Source: JARKPK01 sp964631235
GTDB taxonomy: Bacteria > Planctomycetota > Planctomycetia > Pirellulales > Thermoguttaceae
NCBI GenBank assembly: GCA_964631235.1
Contig: CAZVZX010000006.1
Location: forward strand, 107,577 to 171,576
Direction of reading: 5' to 3'
Length of the DNA: 64,000 bases
The position numbers and the translations under genes are program-made. Positions 28,175 to 36,848 of the stretch are shown here, piece by piece. The first letter of the stretch is position 1, and each line of letters opens with the position of its first letter. Under the pieces are notes generated by a model. That model was not told the origin of the DNA. It saw nothing but the letters and a program-made list of their open reading frames with translations, and did not search any database.

Positions 28175-29533
28175 ATGCGCGACCAAACCAACTATGTGCG
28201 GCATTCTCGTCTGGTTCTCACTCCGGCATGGCGTGTCGCCGTGGGCTTATTGGCGTTGATGGCAGCCGGATCGGCGGCAGCCGGCGAATCGCGGGAAACG
28301 GAGATCGTCCGCGCTGTTCGCCGCGTGAAACATTCCGTGGTCAACATCCGCGGCGAGAAAACAGTGAGCACATCGGGAGCGGAGGCGGGCAAGCGGGTCA
28401 ACGGGATGGGCACCGGTGTGGTGATCGATGAGCGCGGATACATCCTGACGAATTACCATGTCGTTGATGGCGTGCGCGAAATCCTGGTGACTCTGGCCGA
28501 TGAGAAGCGGCATGTCGCCAGTGTTGTCGCCCGAGACCAAGAGACGGATCTTGCGGTCATCAAGATCGATGCCGGCCGCGAGTTGCCCGTAATTCCCGTC
28601 GGCACCTCGGCCGACCTGATGCCCGGCGAAACCGTGATCGCGGTCGGTAACGCCTACGGTTACGAGAACACGGTAACCCGCGGGATCATCAGCGCACTGC
28701 ATCGGGCCGTTCAGGTGAGCGACGCCCAGTTTTACGACGACCTGATTCAAACCGATGCACCGATCAATCCGGGCAATTCAGGCGGTCCGCTGTTGAACAT
28801 CGACGGCGACATGATCGGCATCAATGTGGCTGTCCGCGCCGGAGCACAGGGAATCGGATTCGCCATTCCCGTAGACAAGGCGTTGGCCGTCGCAGCCAAG
28901 CTCATCGGCGAAAGCACGGTCAAGGCTCGACACGGCATCGCGCCCGGCACCGACGACCCGCTCAACGAACAGGGAGTCATCATTCAGAGTGTCGAAAAAC
29001 AAAGCCCTGCGGCGCAAGCGGGGTTGGAGCCGGGCGATGTCATCACCGCGGTAAGCGGCCGACCGGTCCGGCGGCAATTGGACTTCCAGCGGGCACTGAT
29101 CGGCTGCAAGAACGGCGAAACGCTGGCGCTGACCGTGCGGCGCCGTGGCGGCGAAACGAGCCGGGTCGAGCTAACGCTTGAAGCGGCCCCCCGCCAAAGC
29201 CCGCCGAACACCGAATTGGCATGGGAAACCCTCGGACTCGACTTGCAGCCGATTGCCCCCGCCGAGTTTCGCGAAATGTACAACACTCGTTATCGCGGCG
29301 GTTTGGTGGTGGTGAATGTTCGACCGAATAGTCCCGCATCGCAACAGGGAATCAAACCCGGCGACGTACTCGTAGGCATGCACATTTGGGAAACGATCTC
29401 GCTGGACAATATCGCCTACATCCTTCGCCGCCCCGACTTGTCCAGCTTGAGCCCGGTGAAGTTCTTCGTCCTTCGCGGCAACGAAACGCTTTACGGCTAC
29501 ATGCCGTTGGGGGCGAAGACGGCGCAGCGTTGA
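28175..29533 (+). CDS. HtrA/DegP-type serine protease with two PDZ domains
   Basis: An exported, membrane-associated protein-quality protease. ATG 28175 gives a signal sequence (PAWRVAVGLLALMAAGSAAA). Trypsin-like catalytic triad: His in NYHVVDGV (~95), Asp in TDLAVIKI (~125) and Ser in NPGNSGGPL (~202). Two PDZ-type domains follow: the first ~250-345 (SPAAQAGLEPGDVITAVSG), the second ~365-450 (SPASQQGIKPGDVLVGMH). 452 residues, normal for DegQ/DegP-like proteins. Likely periplasmic or in the planctomycete paryphoplasm. Confidence 0.93.
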   Translation: MRDQTNYVRHSRLVLTPAWRVAVGLLALMAAGSAAAGESRETEIVRAVRRVKHSVVNIRGEKTVSTSGAEAGKRVNGMGTGVVIDERGYILTNYHVVDGVREILVTLADEKRHVASVVARDQETDLAVIKIDAGRELPVIPVGTSADLMPGETVIAVGNAYGYENTVTRGIISALHRAVQVSDAQFYDDLIQTDAPINPGNSGGPLLNIDGDMIGINVAVRAGAQGIGFAIPVDKALAVAAKLIGESTVKARHGIAPGTDDPLNEQGVIIQSVEKQSPAAQAGLEPGDVITAVSGRPVRRQLDFQRALIGCKNGETLALTVRRRGGETSRVELTLEAAPRQSPPNTELAWETLGLDLQPIAPAEFREMYNTRYRGGLVVVNVRPNSPASQQGIKPGDVLVGMHIWETISLDNIAYILRRPDLSSLSPVKFFVLRGNETLYGYMPLGAKTAQR

Positions 29534-29737
29534 GCCAACCGCAACGGCCCGCCTGCCGAGGAACGCTGCGACCGGCCCGACGTTCCGCATCGTGGCCGAC
29601 GTTCGGCCCGCTCTGGCCGCCGCACAACGCCCCGTTCGGTGAGCGCCGCCCGATCGATACCGTGCGGGATTGAAGCGACTCTTTCTTCCTCGTTCGCCAG
29701 ACGGTTCATCGAGATTCAAGTCGGGACGTTCGCAATT

Positions 29738-29837
29738 CTCAATCGTTCTACGCAATTGCCGAGGCGGCCGCCGACGCGGGAAAGGCGGCTCTCTTGCGTG
29801 CGGCACCCGGTTGAACCGCTTTCCGTTGTTCGCGGTT
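29738..29837 (-). repeat. Dispersed intergenic repeat, copy 3
   Basis: Reverse-orientation copy. On the minus strand it reads AACCGCGAACAACGGAAAGC, GGTTCAACCGGG, GCACGCAAGAGAGCCGCC, and tail GCAATTGCGTAGAACG. The stem arms AAAGCGGTTC and GAGCCGCCTTT pair with one bulge and one wobble. Lies between htrA-like and thiL genes. Confidence 0.85.
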
Positions 29838-29871
29838 TCATTTAGCATGTCGGTTCAGCGGGCGCGATACA

Positions 29872-29931
29872 CAGATGACGCATCATCGGGATAAGGGCGA
29901 CCAGATGACGCATGATTGGGACAGGGGCGCC
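29872..29931 (+). repeat. Two 30-bp direct repeats upstream of thiL
   Basis: Units 29872-29901 and 29902-29931 are back to back and agree at 25 of 30 positions. Each begins CAGATGACGCAT; the first contains an imperfect dyad, GATGACGCATCATC. The second ends 71 bases before the thiL start. A protein-binding site is possible but unproven. Confidence 0.8.
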
Positions 29932-30002
29932 TTGATTCCTCGCGCTTGCAAGTGATGCACCGAAACGCGGGACAACCGATCACCACCGACGGATTGCCGA
30001 CC

Positions 30003-30959
30003 ATGGAGAATGAACTGATCCGCTGGCTTCGTCAGAGATTGCCCGGCGATAAGCGGCTGAAGGTCGGGCTGGGCGACGATGCCGCGGTGCTCGATCTGGC
30101 CGACTCGCCCGACTGCGTTCTATCGGTCGATCTATTGAGCGACGGAGTGGATTTCGTGTTGGCCGAGGCCGATCCGCGTCGCGTCGGACGCAAGGCGCTG
30201 GCCGTCAACTTGAGCGACCTGGCCGCGATGGCGGCACGCCCCTTGGCAGCCGTGGTGGCCCTCCTGTTGCCGCAGAAAGACGGACGCCGACTCGCACAAG
30301 AGATGTACGAGGGAATGCTGCCGCTGGCCGAGAAATACGGCGTCGCAATCGCCGGCGGCGACACAAATAGCTGGAACGGACCGTTGGCTGTCAGCATCAC
30401 CGTGCTGGGGGCGGCAGGCGCCCGCGGACCGTTGCGAAGGTCGGGCGCGGCCGCCGGGGACCTGCTCGCCGTAACCGGGCCGCTCGGGGGCAGCATTCTC
30501 GGCCGCCATTTCGATTTCGAGCCGAGGATTGCCGAGGCGCTTTGGCTGCACGAACACGTGGAACTTCATGCAGGAATCGACATCAGCGACGGCCTGGCTC
30601 TTGATCTGAGTCGGTTGTGCGAAGAAAGTCGTTGCGGCGCCGAACTGTGGGCTGAGCGAATCCCCATTCACGACGATGCCCGTCGGCTGTCGGCCTTGCA
30701 CGTAGGAGACGCAACGGACGCCCCGCTTGACCACGCGCTGAGCGATGGCGAAGATTTTGAACTGCTGCTGGCGCTGCCGGAAAGGGCATTGGAACGACTG
30801 CGAGAGCTCGACCGCGGCCCGATGCTGCACGTGATCGGCCGCTGCACGCCCGAACCGGGCTTGAGATTGATTCGCCCCGACGGTTGCAGCGAACCGCTCG
30901 CACCTCGCGGCTGGCAGCACCCGCTCGATGGCGAGCCGCCGCAAAGCGCGTTGATTTGA
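30003..30959 (+). CDS. thiL: Thiamine-monophosphate kinase
   Basis: Phosphorylates thiamine monophosphate to thiamine diphosphate using ATP; last step of thiamine cofactor synthesis. ATG 30003 starts the conserved frame; upstream in-frame starts exist but run through the direct repeats. PurM-like family motifs are GLGDDAAVLDL, SVDLLSDGVDF, RKALAVNLSDLAAMAARPLA, AGGDTNSWNGPLAVSITVLG, GIDISDGLALDLSRLCEES and LSDGEDFELLLAL. 318 residues, normal. tsaE follows 43 bases later on the same strand. Confidence 0.95.
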   Translation: MENELIRWLRQRLPGDKRLKVGLGDDAAVLDLADSPDCVLSVDLLSDGVDFVLAEADPRRVGRKALAVNLSDLAAMAARPLAAVVALLLPQKDGRRLAQEMYEGMLPLAEKYGVAIAGGDTNSWNGPLAVSITVLGAAGARGPLRRSGAAAGDLLAVTGPLGGSILGRHFDFEPRIAEALWLHEHVELHAGIDISDGLALDLSRLCEESRCGAELWAERIPIHDDARRLSALHVGDATDAPLDHALSDGEDFELLLALPERALERLRELDRGPMLHVIGRCTPEPGLRLIRPDGCSEPLAPRGWQHPLDGEPPQSALI

Positions 30960-31002
30960 ACGCCGACTGGCCCGTCGCGCCCGCGCCGCGCCGAGATGAA
31001 GC

Positions 31003-31494
31003 ATGACACGATACGTTTTTCTCAGCCGCAACGAAGCCGACACGGATCGCCTCGGCACCGCCTTGGCGACCGAAGCGCCCGCCGGTATCACGATCGCCTT
31101 GTGCGGAACCTTGGGGGCAGGCAAAACCCGATTGGTTCAGGCCGTCGCCCAAGCGCTCGGCGTGCCGGCCGGCGAGGCCCTCAGTCCGACCTTCGTGATG
31201 ATCCACGAGTATCATGGTCGGCGCGCGATTTATCACATCGATGCATACCGCATCAAAGACGCCGAAGAGTTTTTCGAGCTTGGCGTGGACGAACTGCTCG
31301 AAAGCGACGGGCTGGTGATGATCGAATGGGCCGACCGAGTTCGCTCTTCGCTTCCGGACGATCGACTGGAACTCACCCTAGAGGTTGCCGGCCCATCGGC
31401 ACGCACAGTGCTGATCGAGGGGATTGGGCCCAAAAGCGACGCCGCAGCCGCACGCATCGCTGCGGTGCTGGGCGCCGAAGCTCAAACCCGGTGA
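31003..31494 (+). CDS. tsaE: tRNA threonylcarbamoyladenosine biosynthesis ATPase TsaE
   Basis: Small P-loop ATPase that assists TsaB/TsaD in making the t6A modification of ANN-decoding tRNAs. Walker A GTLGAGKTRLVQ at ~35-46; LSPTFVMIHEY after it; YHIDAYRIKDAEEFFELG and VMIEWADRV are hallmark TsaE segments. 163 residues, normal. In the same direction as thiL and probably co-transcribed. Confidence 0.95.
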   Translation: MTRYVFLSRNEADTDRLGTALATEAPAGITIALCGTLGAGKTRLVQAVAQALGVPAGEALSPTFVMIHEYHGRRAIYHIDAYRIKDAEEFFELGVDELLESDGLVMIEWADRVRSSLPDDRLELTLEVAGPSARTVLIEGIGPKSDAAAARIAAVLGAEAQTR

Positions 31495-31581
31495 AGCCGG
31501 CTTCGCGCTGACGAAGCGGACCGTGCGTTCACCTCGCGGCAAAGCAAGCCGATTCTTGCAGAGGGAACGCACCGGCATCGA

Positions 31582-33456
31582 CTATCGCTGGGCGGCCATG
31601 CGGCGACCTTTGCGGCCTTTGCGAGAACGATCCGAATCATCTTCGCCTCGCTCGGCGCGCTTCGGGCCGCCAAAGGGCGTCTGACCAGTGACCGTTGCCG
31701 TGTCTGAAACTCCATCGAGCGGCGCGGTTACGGCAACGGAACGGCTGAGTGCGGCGGCCAAGTTCGTCGATGCGGCATTTCGCTCGTAGAACGTCGGCGG
31801 CTCGTAGGTCCAGCCGGAAGCCAGCCGCTTTTCCTCGCGGCGAATCGTGTGAAGAACGTAGCGTCCGCCGATGGCCCCGTACACGCGGGCCTTCCAGCCG
31901 AACTCGGCATACAACTCGTTGAGCAATGCCGACGCCTTGGCGAACAACTCCGGCTGATCGCGGTAGTAGAGCCGCACGGCCGCTACTACGGCCGTGAAGG
32001 TCGTGCCCAGCTCGCGGGCTTCCCAGGCGAAACGCGCCCGAATGCGCATGTCGGGATGATTCTTGTATCGCTTCCAACCGGCCAACGTTGTGCGAACGAT
32101 TCGCATCACGCTCGGGCCGTTGCGGGCGAAATCGCGATTGAATGCGCGAAGGATCATGTCGCTTTCGGCGCCGGCGGGAATGTTCGGATGGCGGTAGTTG
32201 AAGATCAACTGCCCATGGATATCGCTGAGGTGATACTCCGACGGGTCTTTCATGCGGCCCGCGGCCGTCAACTCGGCATGCAGCGGCGTCCCGGGAATCG
32301 GCGTGTAGAGCATGAATTGATGGAAGTCGGTATCGTGTTCCGCGGCATACTCGATGGCCGCATCGATATTCTCGGGCGTATGCTCCTCCAAGCCGATGAT
32401 CGTCGAACCGAGCACGCGAATTCCGTGCGATTGCAACTCGGCGACCAGTTCTTTGGTGTCGATTCCTTGCAGCTTCACATACTGGCTGTTGCAGCCTTCG
32501 ATACCCATCCACACCCAGGAGACGCCCAACCCGACAAGCTGTTCGATCGTGTACGATCGGAGCACGTTGGCCGAGCTGAACACGTAAATCGCCCACGATT
32601 TGCCGTGCTTCTGCATCAACTCGAGCAGCCGCAGGGCGCGACGGCGATGCAAAAGGAAATTCTCGTCCATGACGAAGAACGAGTGAACCTTCATCTCGCG
32701 TTCCAAACCGCACATCACTTCGAACAGTTCGTCGCCGGTGCGGTAGAAGTGAATGCAGTTGCCTTTGCCGCCGAACATCGCCGAAGTGGAGCAGAAGTTG
32801 CAGCCCAGCGGACAGCCGACCGACGGGATCAGCGTAGCCGCCACGTCGCCGGGCCGGTCTTTCACGCTGATGCCGACATTGCGCGTGCCGATGCCCGAGG
32901 TGATCAGGGGGTGACGGATCGGTTGTGTTTCGTCTTCGCCCAAGTAGCGGCGGAACCAAGCGACGCCCTCGCCTTTAACGATGAAGTCGGCATCGATGCG
33001 ATCCGCCAAATCCGGAATGTTGGCCACGTGACCGCCGACGACGATCTTCGCCCACGGTTGATACCGGCGGATCAGCTCGCACATGGCCCGAACCTTGAAA
33101 AGGTTGGGAATGATCGAACTGATGCCGACGATGTCGTACTTCCGCGTCTGCAATTCTTCGACGAATCGATCGAGCGTGGGAAAATCGAGCAGGGTACACG
33201 GAGCGCTGATGTTCGCCTGAATCAACATCAAGCCCCAACTGCGGTGGAACATCCGCAACGAAAACGGACCCTGGGTGCGAGTAACTTGGTTGTGGTACAG
33301 CTCCATCGGGTTCAACGCCCGGCTGCCGTACTCGTCGTCTTGGGCGTACGGGCCGAACACGCTGCACAACAGCACTTGGGCCTTGCTCCCCAGCGGATGA
33401 ACCGGAGCCTGTTCGGCGGACAAAGAAACGAGCGATTCTTGAAGGGGAGCGATCAT
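31582..33456 (-). CDS. B12-binding domain radical SAM protein
   Basis: A 624-residue enzyme with a cobalamin-binding-like N-terminal domain (~25-175; VGISSIIPNLFKVRAM, KIVVGGHVANIPDLA, ADFIVKGEG) followed by a radical SAM domain. The SAM cluster motif CPLGCNFC lies at ~214-221 (SVGCPLGCNFCSTSAMF). Further segments of the barrel are FFVMDENFLLHRRRALRLLE, WVWMGIEGCNSQYVKLQGID and GSTIIGLEEHTPENIDAAIE. The C-terminal ~200 residues contain a family-specific helical region. Relatives of this broad family modify lipids, peptides, cofactors or secondary metabolites; the substrate cannot be told from sequence. Divergent from the histidine kinase gene. Confidence 0.85.
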   Translation of the reverse strand: MIAPLQESLVSLSAEQAPVHPLGSKAQVLLCSVFGPYAQDDEYGSRALNPMELYHNQVTRTQGPFSLRMFHRSWGLMLIQANISAPCTLLDFPTLDRFVEELQTRKYDIVGISSIIPNLFKVRAMCELIRRYQPWAKIVVGGHVANIPDLADRIDADFIVKGEGVAWFRRYLGEDETQPIRHPLITSGIGTRNVGISVKDRPGDVAATLIPSVGCPLGCNFCSTSAMFGGKGNCIHFYRTGDELFEVMCGLEREMKVHSFFVMDENFLLHRRRALRLLELMQKHGKSWAIYVFSSANVLRSYTIEQLVGLGVSWVWMGIEGCNSQYVKLQGIDTKELVAELQSHGIRVLGSTIIGLEEHTPENIDAAIEYAAEHDTDFHQFMLYTPIPGTPLHAELTAAGRMKDPSEYHLSDIHGQLIFNYRHPNIPAGAESDMILRAFNRDFARNGPSVMRIVRTTLAGWKRYKNHPDMRIRARFAWEARELGTTFTAVVAAVRLYYRDQPELFAKASALLNELYAEFGWKARVYGAIGGRYVLHTIRREEKRLASGWTYEPPTFYERNAASTNLAAALSRSVAVTAPLDGVSDTATVTGQTPFGGPKRAERGEDDSDRSRKGRKGRRMAAQR

Positions 33457-33993
33457 ATCGAATTGATCCAGGGTTGATGGAAGGGTTTTCTTTCCGATGC
33501 GGTTCTTGCAGCCATCCGCCCCACCGTCTGAAGGCGGGAGCTGATCGGCTTCAGTCAGGCATCCATTGTAAGCATTGTCGAGCGGGGCCGAACCGCCAAT
33601 GCGTATTTGTTATGTAATAGGTGCGTAAAAAACCGTTCACACAACCGGGGCGTTCCGGTGGCGCAAGCTGCAGAGGAATGCTTCAGCGATCGGCCAATCC
33701 CGCCGTTTTGCGTATTTCTCCCGCATTTCTCACCCAAACGGCCGATTCGGTGTGCCGCTGCGGTCCGGAATGGCCCGATTTTCCGTCCCCCGCCCCTATC
33801 TCAGCATTGTTCGGCACTATTCGGCGTCGTCGCCGCGCGTTTCAGTCGTTCTTGGCCAGACACGAACTGTTCTTTTCCGATCGTAGGCACCGCGACTCGC
33901 TGCGTTTCGGCCCGCAACTCGAACTCGTGCGTCGGAAACGAGTCGGGCGACTGCTACCGCAGACGCTCGGCCTTTGTTATCGTGGAAAGCGTT
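33457..33993. other. Divergent intergenic region, radical SAM to histidine kinase
   Basis: About 540 bases without a supported gene. The frame of the kinase is open upstream to 33607, but that stretch translates to a Cys/Arg/Ser-rich, non-membrane sequence, so it is treated as non-coding. No clear -35/-10 pair was seen. Confidence 0.5.
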
Positions 33994-35004
33994 ATGTTTG
34001 CCGGCCGTCCCTACCGATTGCCCATCAATCTCGCGATCGTCATGATCGGCCTATTGGTCATCTTGACGGTGGGGTGGGTTCTGCTCTCGCTGTTGGGAGC
34101 GTTCGCCGATCAACAATCAGCGACGGTTTATTGGGTGCTCTTGCCCATCGGCGCGACGTTTCTCGCGTTGCTGCTGGCCGGCGTGGTGGGCTACTTGGTG
34201 CTAACGATCAAAGCGATCAACCTCACGCGCCGCCAATCCAATTTCATCGACAGCGTAACGCACGAGTTGAAGTCGCCGTTGGCGTCGATGAAGCTCTATC
34301 TGCAAACCCTCAGCCGCCATCAGGTGCCCCCCGAGCAGCAGAGCGAGTTCTTTCGGATCATGCTCGACGATCTGGAACGGCTCGATCGGTTGATCAATCA
34401 GATGCTCGCGGCCGGACGCATCGATTCGGCGCGTTTCGACGGAGAGGCGGAACGAATCGACTTGGCCGAGTTGCTCGCCCAATGCGCGCGATCGGTGTGC
34501 GCCACGTACCGACTTCCGCCGGAGACAGTCGTTCTCCGTTGCGAGCCGTGTACCGTTCTGGCCCGGCCGATCGAACTGGATCTGATCTTCAGAAACCTGA
34601 TCGACAACGCCGTGAAGTACTCCGGAGCCCCGCCCTGGGTTCAAGTGGAGCTTGTCCGCGGCCCCGCCCGAACGGTCCGTGTGCGCGTCAGCGACAACGG
34701 CCGCGGCATCCCGCGGAAGTTGCGGCGTCAGGTGTTTGGGCGATTCGTCCGGCTCGGCTCGGAACTGGAACGCGAGAAGCCGGGCACGGGCCTGGGATTG
34801 TATATCGTGCGAACGCTGGTTCAACGGTTAGGCGGGCGAGTGAATATCGCCGATCGCGTCCCCCAGCCAGGAACCGTTTTCACCGTTGTATTGCCGATTG
34901 CGGCATCGGCAGCCGAACCCGACGCCGCAGGTCGAACGAACCGTGCAGTGGTTCCGTCCGACCGCGCAGCGGCCGATCCGGAACTCCGCGTCGAATCTCG
35001 TTGA
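33994..35004 (+). CDS. Membrane sensor histidine kinase
   Basis: A 336-residue two-component sensor. ATG 33994 follows GGAAAG five bases upstream. Two membrane helices (~10-35, ~43-68) with a very short extracytoplasmic loop suggest sensing in or near the membrane. The kinase core has H-box SVTHELKSPLASMKLYLQ (His ~90), N-box FRNLIDNAVKYSG (~199-211), G1 VSDNGRGIP (~232-240), F-box FGRFVRLG and G2 GTGLGLYIVRTL (~264-275). Ends with an Ala/Asp/Arg-rich tail. Followed 16 bases later by its response regulator. Confidence 0.93.
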   Translation: MFAGRPYRLPINLAIVMIGLLVILTVGWVLLSLLGAFADQQSATVYWVLLPIGATFLALLLAGVVGYLVLTIKAINLTRRQSNFIDSVTHELKSPLASMKLYLQTLSRHQVPPEQQSEFFRIMLDDLERLDRLINQMLAAGRIDSARFDGEAERIDLAELLAQCARSVCATYRLPPETVVLRCEPCTVLARPIELDLIFRNLIDNAVKYSGAPPWVQVELVRGPARTVRVRVSDNGRGIPRKLRRQVFGRFVRLGSELEREKPGTGLGLYIVRTLVQRLGGRVNIADRVPQPGTVFTVVLPIAASAAEPDAAGRTNRAVVPSDRAAADPELRVESR

Positions 35005-35020
35005 GTAATCTGTAGGCGTC

Positions 35021-35809
35021 ATGGCGAAAGAGCACATCCTCATCGTCGAAGACGAGTCGCACTTGGCGACCGGCCTGAAGTACAATCTGACGGCCGAGGG
35101 GTATCGCGTTACCACGGTGCCCGACGGCCCCAGCGCGTTGAAACTGTTCGAATCGAATCCGGAAAGCATCGACCTGATCATCCTCGATTTGATGCTGCCG
35201 GGCCTGAGCGGCTACGCCGTGTGCGAAGCGATCCGCAATCGCGATCCCGACGTGCCCGTGATGATCCTTTCGGCGCGCACGCTGCCGGAAGATCGCGCCC
35301 GCGGGTTCGACATGGGCGCCAATCAATACCTGACCAAGCCGTTCGATCTCGACGAGTTCCTCAGCCGCGTGCGCAATCTGCTGGCATTTCATTCTCGGGC
35401 GGCGCGCCGCGCGAATCGGCCGGCGCAGCGGAACGATCAGTACCGGTTCGGCGAGGCGCAAATCGATTTCAACACTTTCGAGGTCCGCGTCGGCGATTCG
35501 GAAGTTCGACTGACGCAGTTGGAGATGGCCCTGCTGCGTTATTTCATCGAGAACGAAGGCCGCGTGATTCCCCGCGCCGAGCTGCTCGAACGCGTTTGGG
35601 GCGTGCCCGGTACGATCAACACTCGGGCGGTCGATCAATTCATCCGCAGGTTGCGCAAGACGTTCGAGCCCGATCCCGGCAACCCGCGCTACTTCCTGAC
35701 CATCCGCGACGTTGGCTACCGATTCGTTAGGTCGGGCGTCGAGTCGTCGGAGGACGACCGCGCCGATGACGATGAAGAATCCGCTTCAGCGGACGAATCG
35801 CGCGGATGA
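35021..35809 (+). CDS. OmpR-family response regulator
   Basis: A 262-residue DNA-binding regulator partnered with the upstream kinase. The receiver domain (~5-118) has the acidic pair Glu10-Asp11, phosphoacceptor Asp56 (DLIILDLMLPG), Ser85 and Lys106 (YLTKPFD). The winged-helix output domain is ~145-240 (VRLTQLEMALLRYFIENEGR, RAVDQFIRRLRKTFEPDPGN, YFLTIRDVGYRF). An acidic tail follows. All key residues are intact. Target genes unknown. Confidence 0.94.
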   Translation: MAKEHILIVEDESHLATGLKYNLTAEGYRVTTVPDGPSALKLFESNPESIDLIILDLMLPGLSGYAVCEAIRNRDPDVPVMILSARTLPEDRARGFDMGANQYLTKPFDLDEFLSRVRNLLAFHSRAARRANRPAQRNDQYRFGEAQIDFNTFEVRVGDSEVRLTQLEMALLRYFIENEGRVIPRAELLERVWGVPGTINTRAVDQFIRRLRKTFEPDPGNPRYFLTIRDVGYRFVRSGVESSEDDRADDDEESASADESRG

Positions 35810-35900
35810 TCGTGCCCAACGCTGCATTTCGACTGCTCGCCCGCCGTCGGGCCAACAAACAAGCTTTCCGCGAAAGTAACTACTTTGGAGTGCCTTGCCC

Positions 35901-36782
35901 GTGCGAATCAAGCTCTTGGCCTGCGAGATCTTCTACCGCGAGTTCTGCGCGGTGGTGGCCCGCAGCATCCATCGCGTGGACATTCAATTCTTGCCCAAGG
36001 CCCTGCACGATGTCGGTCAGGCCGCGATGTCGAGCCGGTTGCGCGAGGCGCTGGCGGCCGTCGATGAATCGCAGTACGACGCGATTGCGTTGGGCTACGG
36101 GCTATGCAACAACGGCATTGTCGGGCTTTCGGCGCGCAGCCGGCCGTTGGTCGTCCCCCGCGCCCACGACTGCATTACCTTCTTCCTCGGAGACAAACAG
36201 CGCTATCACGACTACTTCTTCAGTCATCCCGGCGTGTATTTCAAGACGAGCGGGTGGATCGAGCGCGGCGATGGGCTTCAGCCGGTCGGGTCGGCCGAGA
36301 GCGGCTCCGACGAGTCGATCGCCCAGCGAATGGGAATGCTGCCCACCTACGACGAGCTGGTCGAGAAGTACGGCCCGGACAATGCGCAATACCTGTGGCA
36401 ACAACTGGGCCAATTGCGAAAGAACTATGGGGGATTGACCTATATCGCCACCGGCGTCGAGCCCGACGATCGCTTCGAACAGCAAGCCCGCCGCGAGGCC
36501 GAAGAGCTCGGCTGGAAGTTCGAACGCCTAGCCGGTACCTTGGAGCTGTTCGAGGCTCTGGTCGATGGGCGATGGGACGAGCAGCGATTCCTCGTCGTGC
36601 CGCCGGGATGGTCGATCCAGCCGAGCTTCGACGACCAAATCGTCAAGGCGGCTCCCGGCAGCGCAGGCGACATCGGCGTCGCAGGCGGCAGCACGATCGG
36701 CGCCGATACTCGCCGCACGCCGGCAGGCCGTTCCACTGATTCGCCCGCGGCCGAAGCCGAAACCTCCGGCCCGAAAACATAA
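35901..36782 (+). CDS. DUF1638-family protein
   Basis: A ~293-residue protein of the DUF1638 type, recognised by LLACEIFYREF at the start, YDAIALGYGLCNNGI, and PRAHDCITFFLG with Cys and His. Such proteins are often encoded near corrinoid-dependent methyltransferases. GTG 35901 is used; a TTG at 35895 is possible because GGAG lies upstream of both. The last ~45 residues are a low-complexity Ala/Pro/Ser tail. The next gene is a UroD/MtaA-like protein, fitting the same context. Biochemical role unknown. Confidence 0.8.
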   Translation: MRIKLLACEIFYREFCAVVARSIHRVDIQFLPKALHDVGQAAMSSRLREALAAVDESQYDAIALGYGLCNNGIVGLSARSRPLVVPRAHDCITFFLGDKQRYHDYFFSHPGVYFKTSGWIERGDGLQPVGSAESGSDESIAQRMGMLPTYDELVEKYGPDNAQYLWQQLGQLRKNYGGLTYIATGVEPDDRFEQQARREAEELGWKFERLAGTLELFEALVDGRWDEQRFLVVPPGWSIQPSFDDQIVKAAPGSAGDIGVAGGSTIGADTRRTPAGRSTDSPAAEAETSGPKT

Positions 36783-36848
36783 TCACCCCCAACACTGGAC
36801 GCCCAACACTCAACCCTCGAGACAGCCCTCGAAGAAGGAGCGCGGCCG

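Larger units (their letters stand above)
29534..30002. other. Intergenic region with repeat copy and 30-bp direct repeats
   Basis: About 470 bases between htrA-like and thiL genes. It holds one dispersed-repeat copy (29738-29837) and two 30-bp direct repeats (29872-29931). No gene was supported here. Confidence 0.6.

Noticed and set aside
29534..30002. TPP riboswitch upstream of thiL
   Set aside because: The typical CUGAGA and ACCUGAUCUGGAU-like motifs were not recognised; only direct repeats were found.
31849..33477. Long plus-strand frame opposite the radical SAM gene
   Set aside because: Antisense to a gene with clear motifs; no family features or ribosome site.
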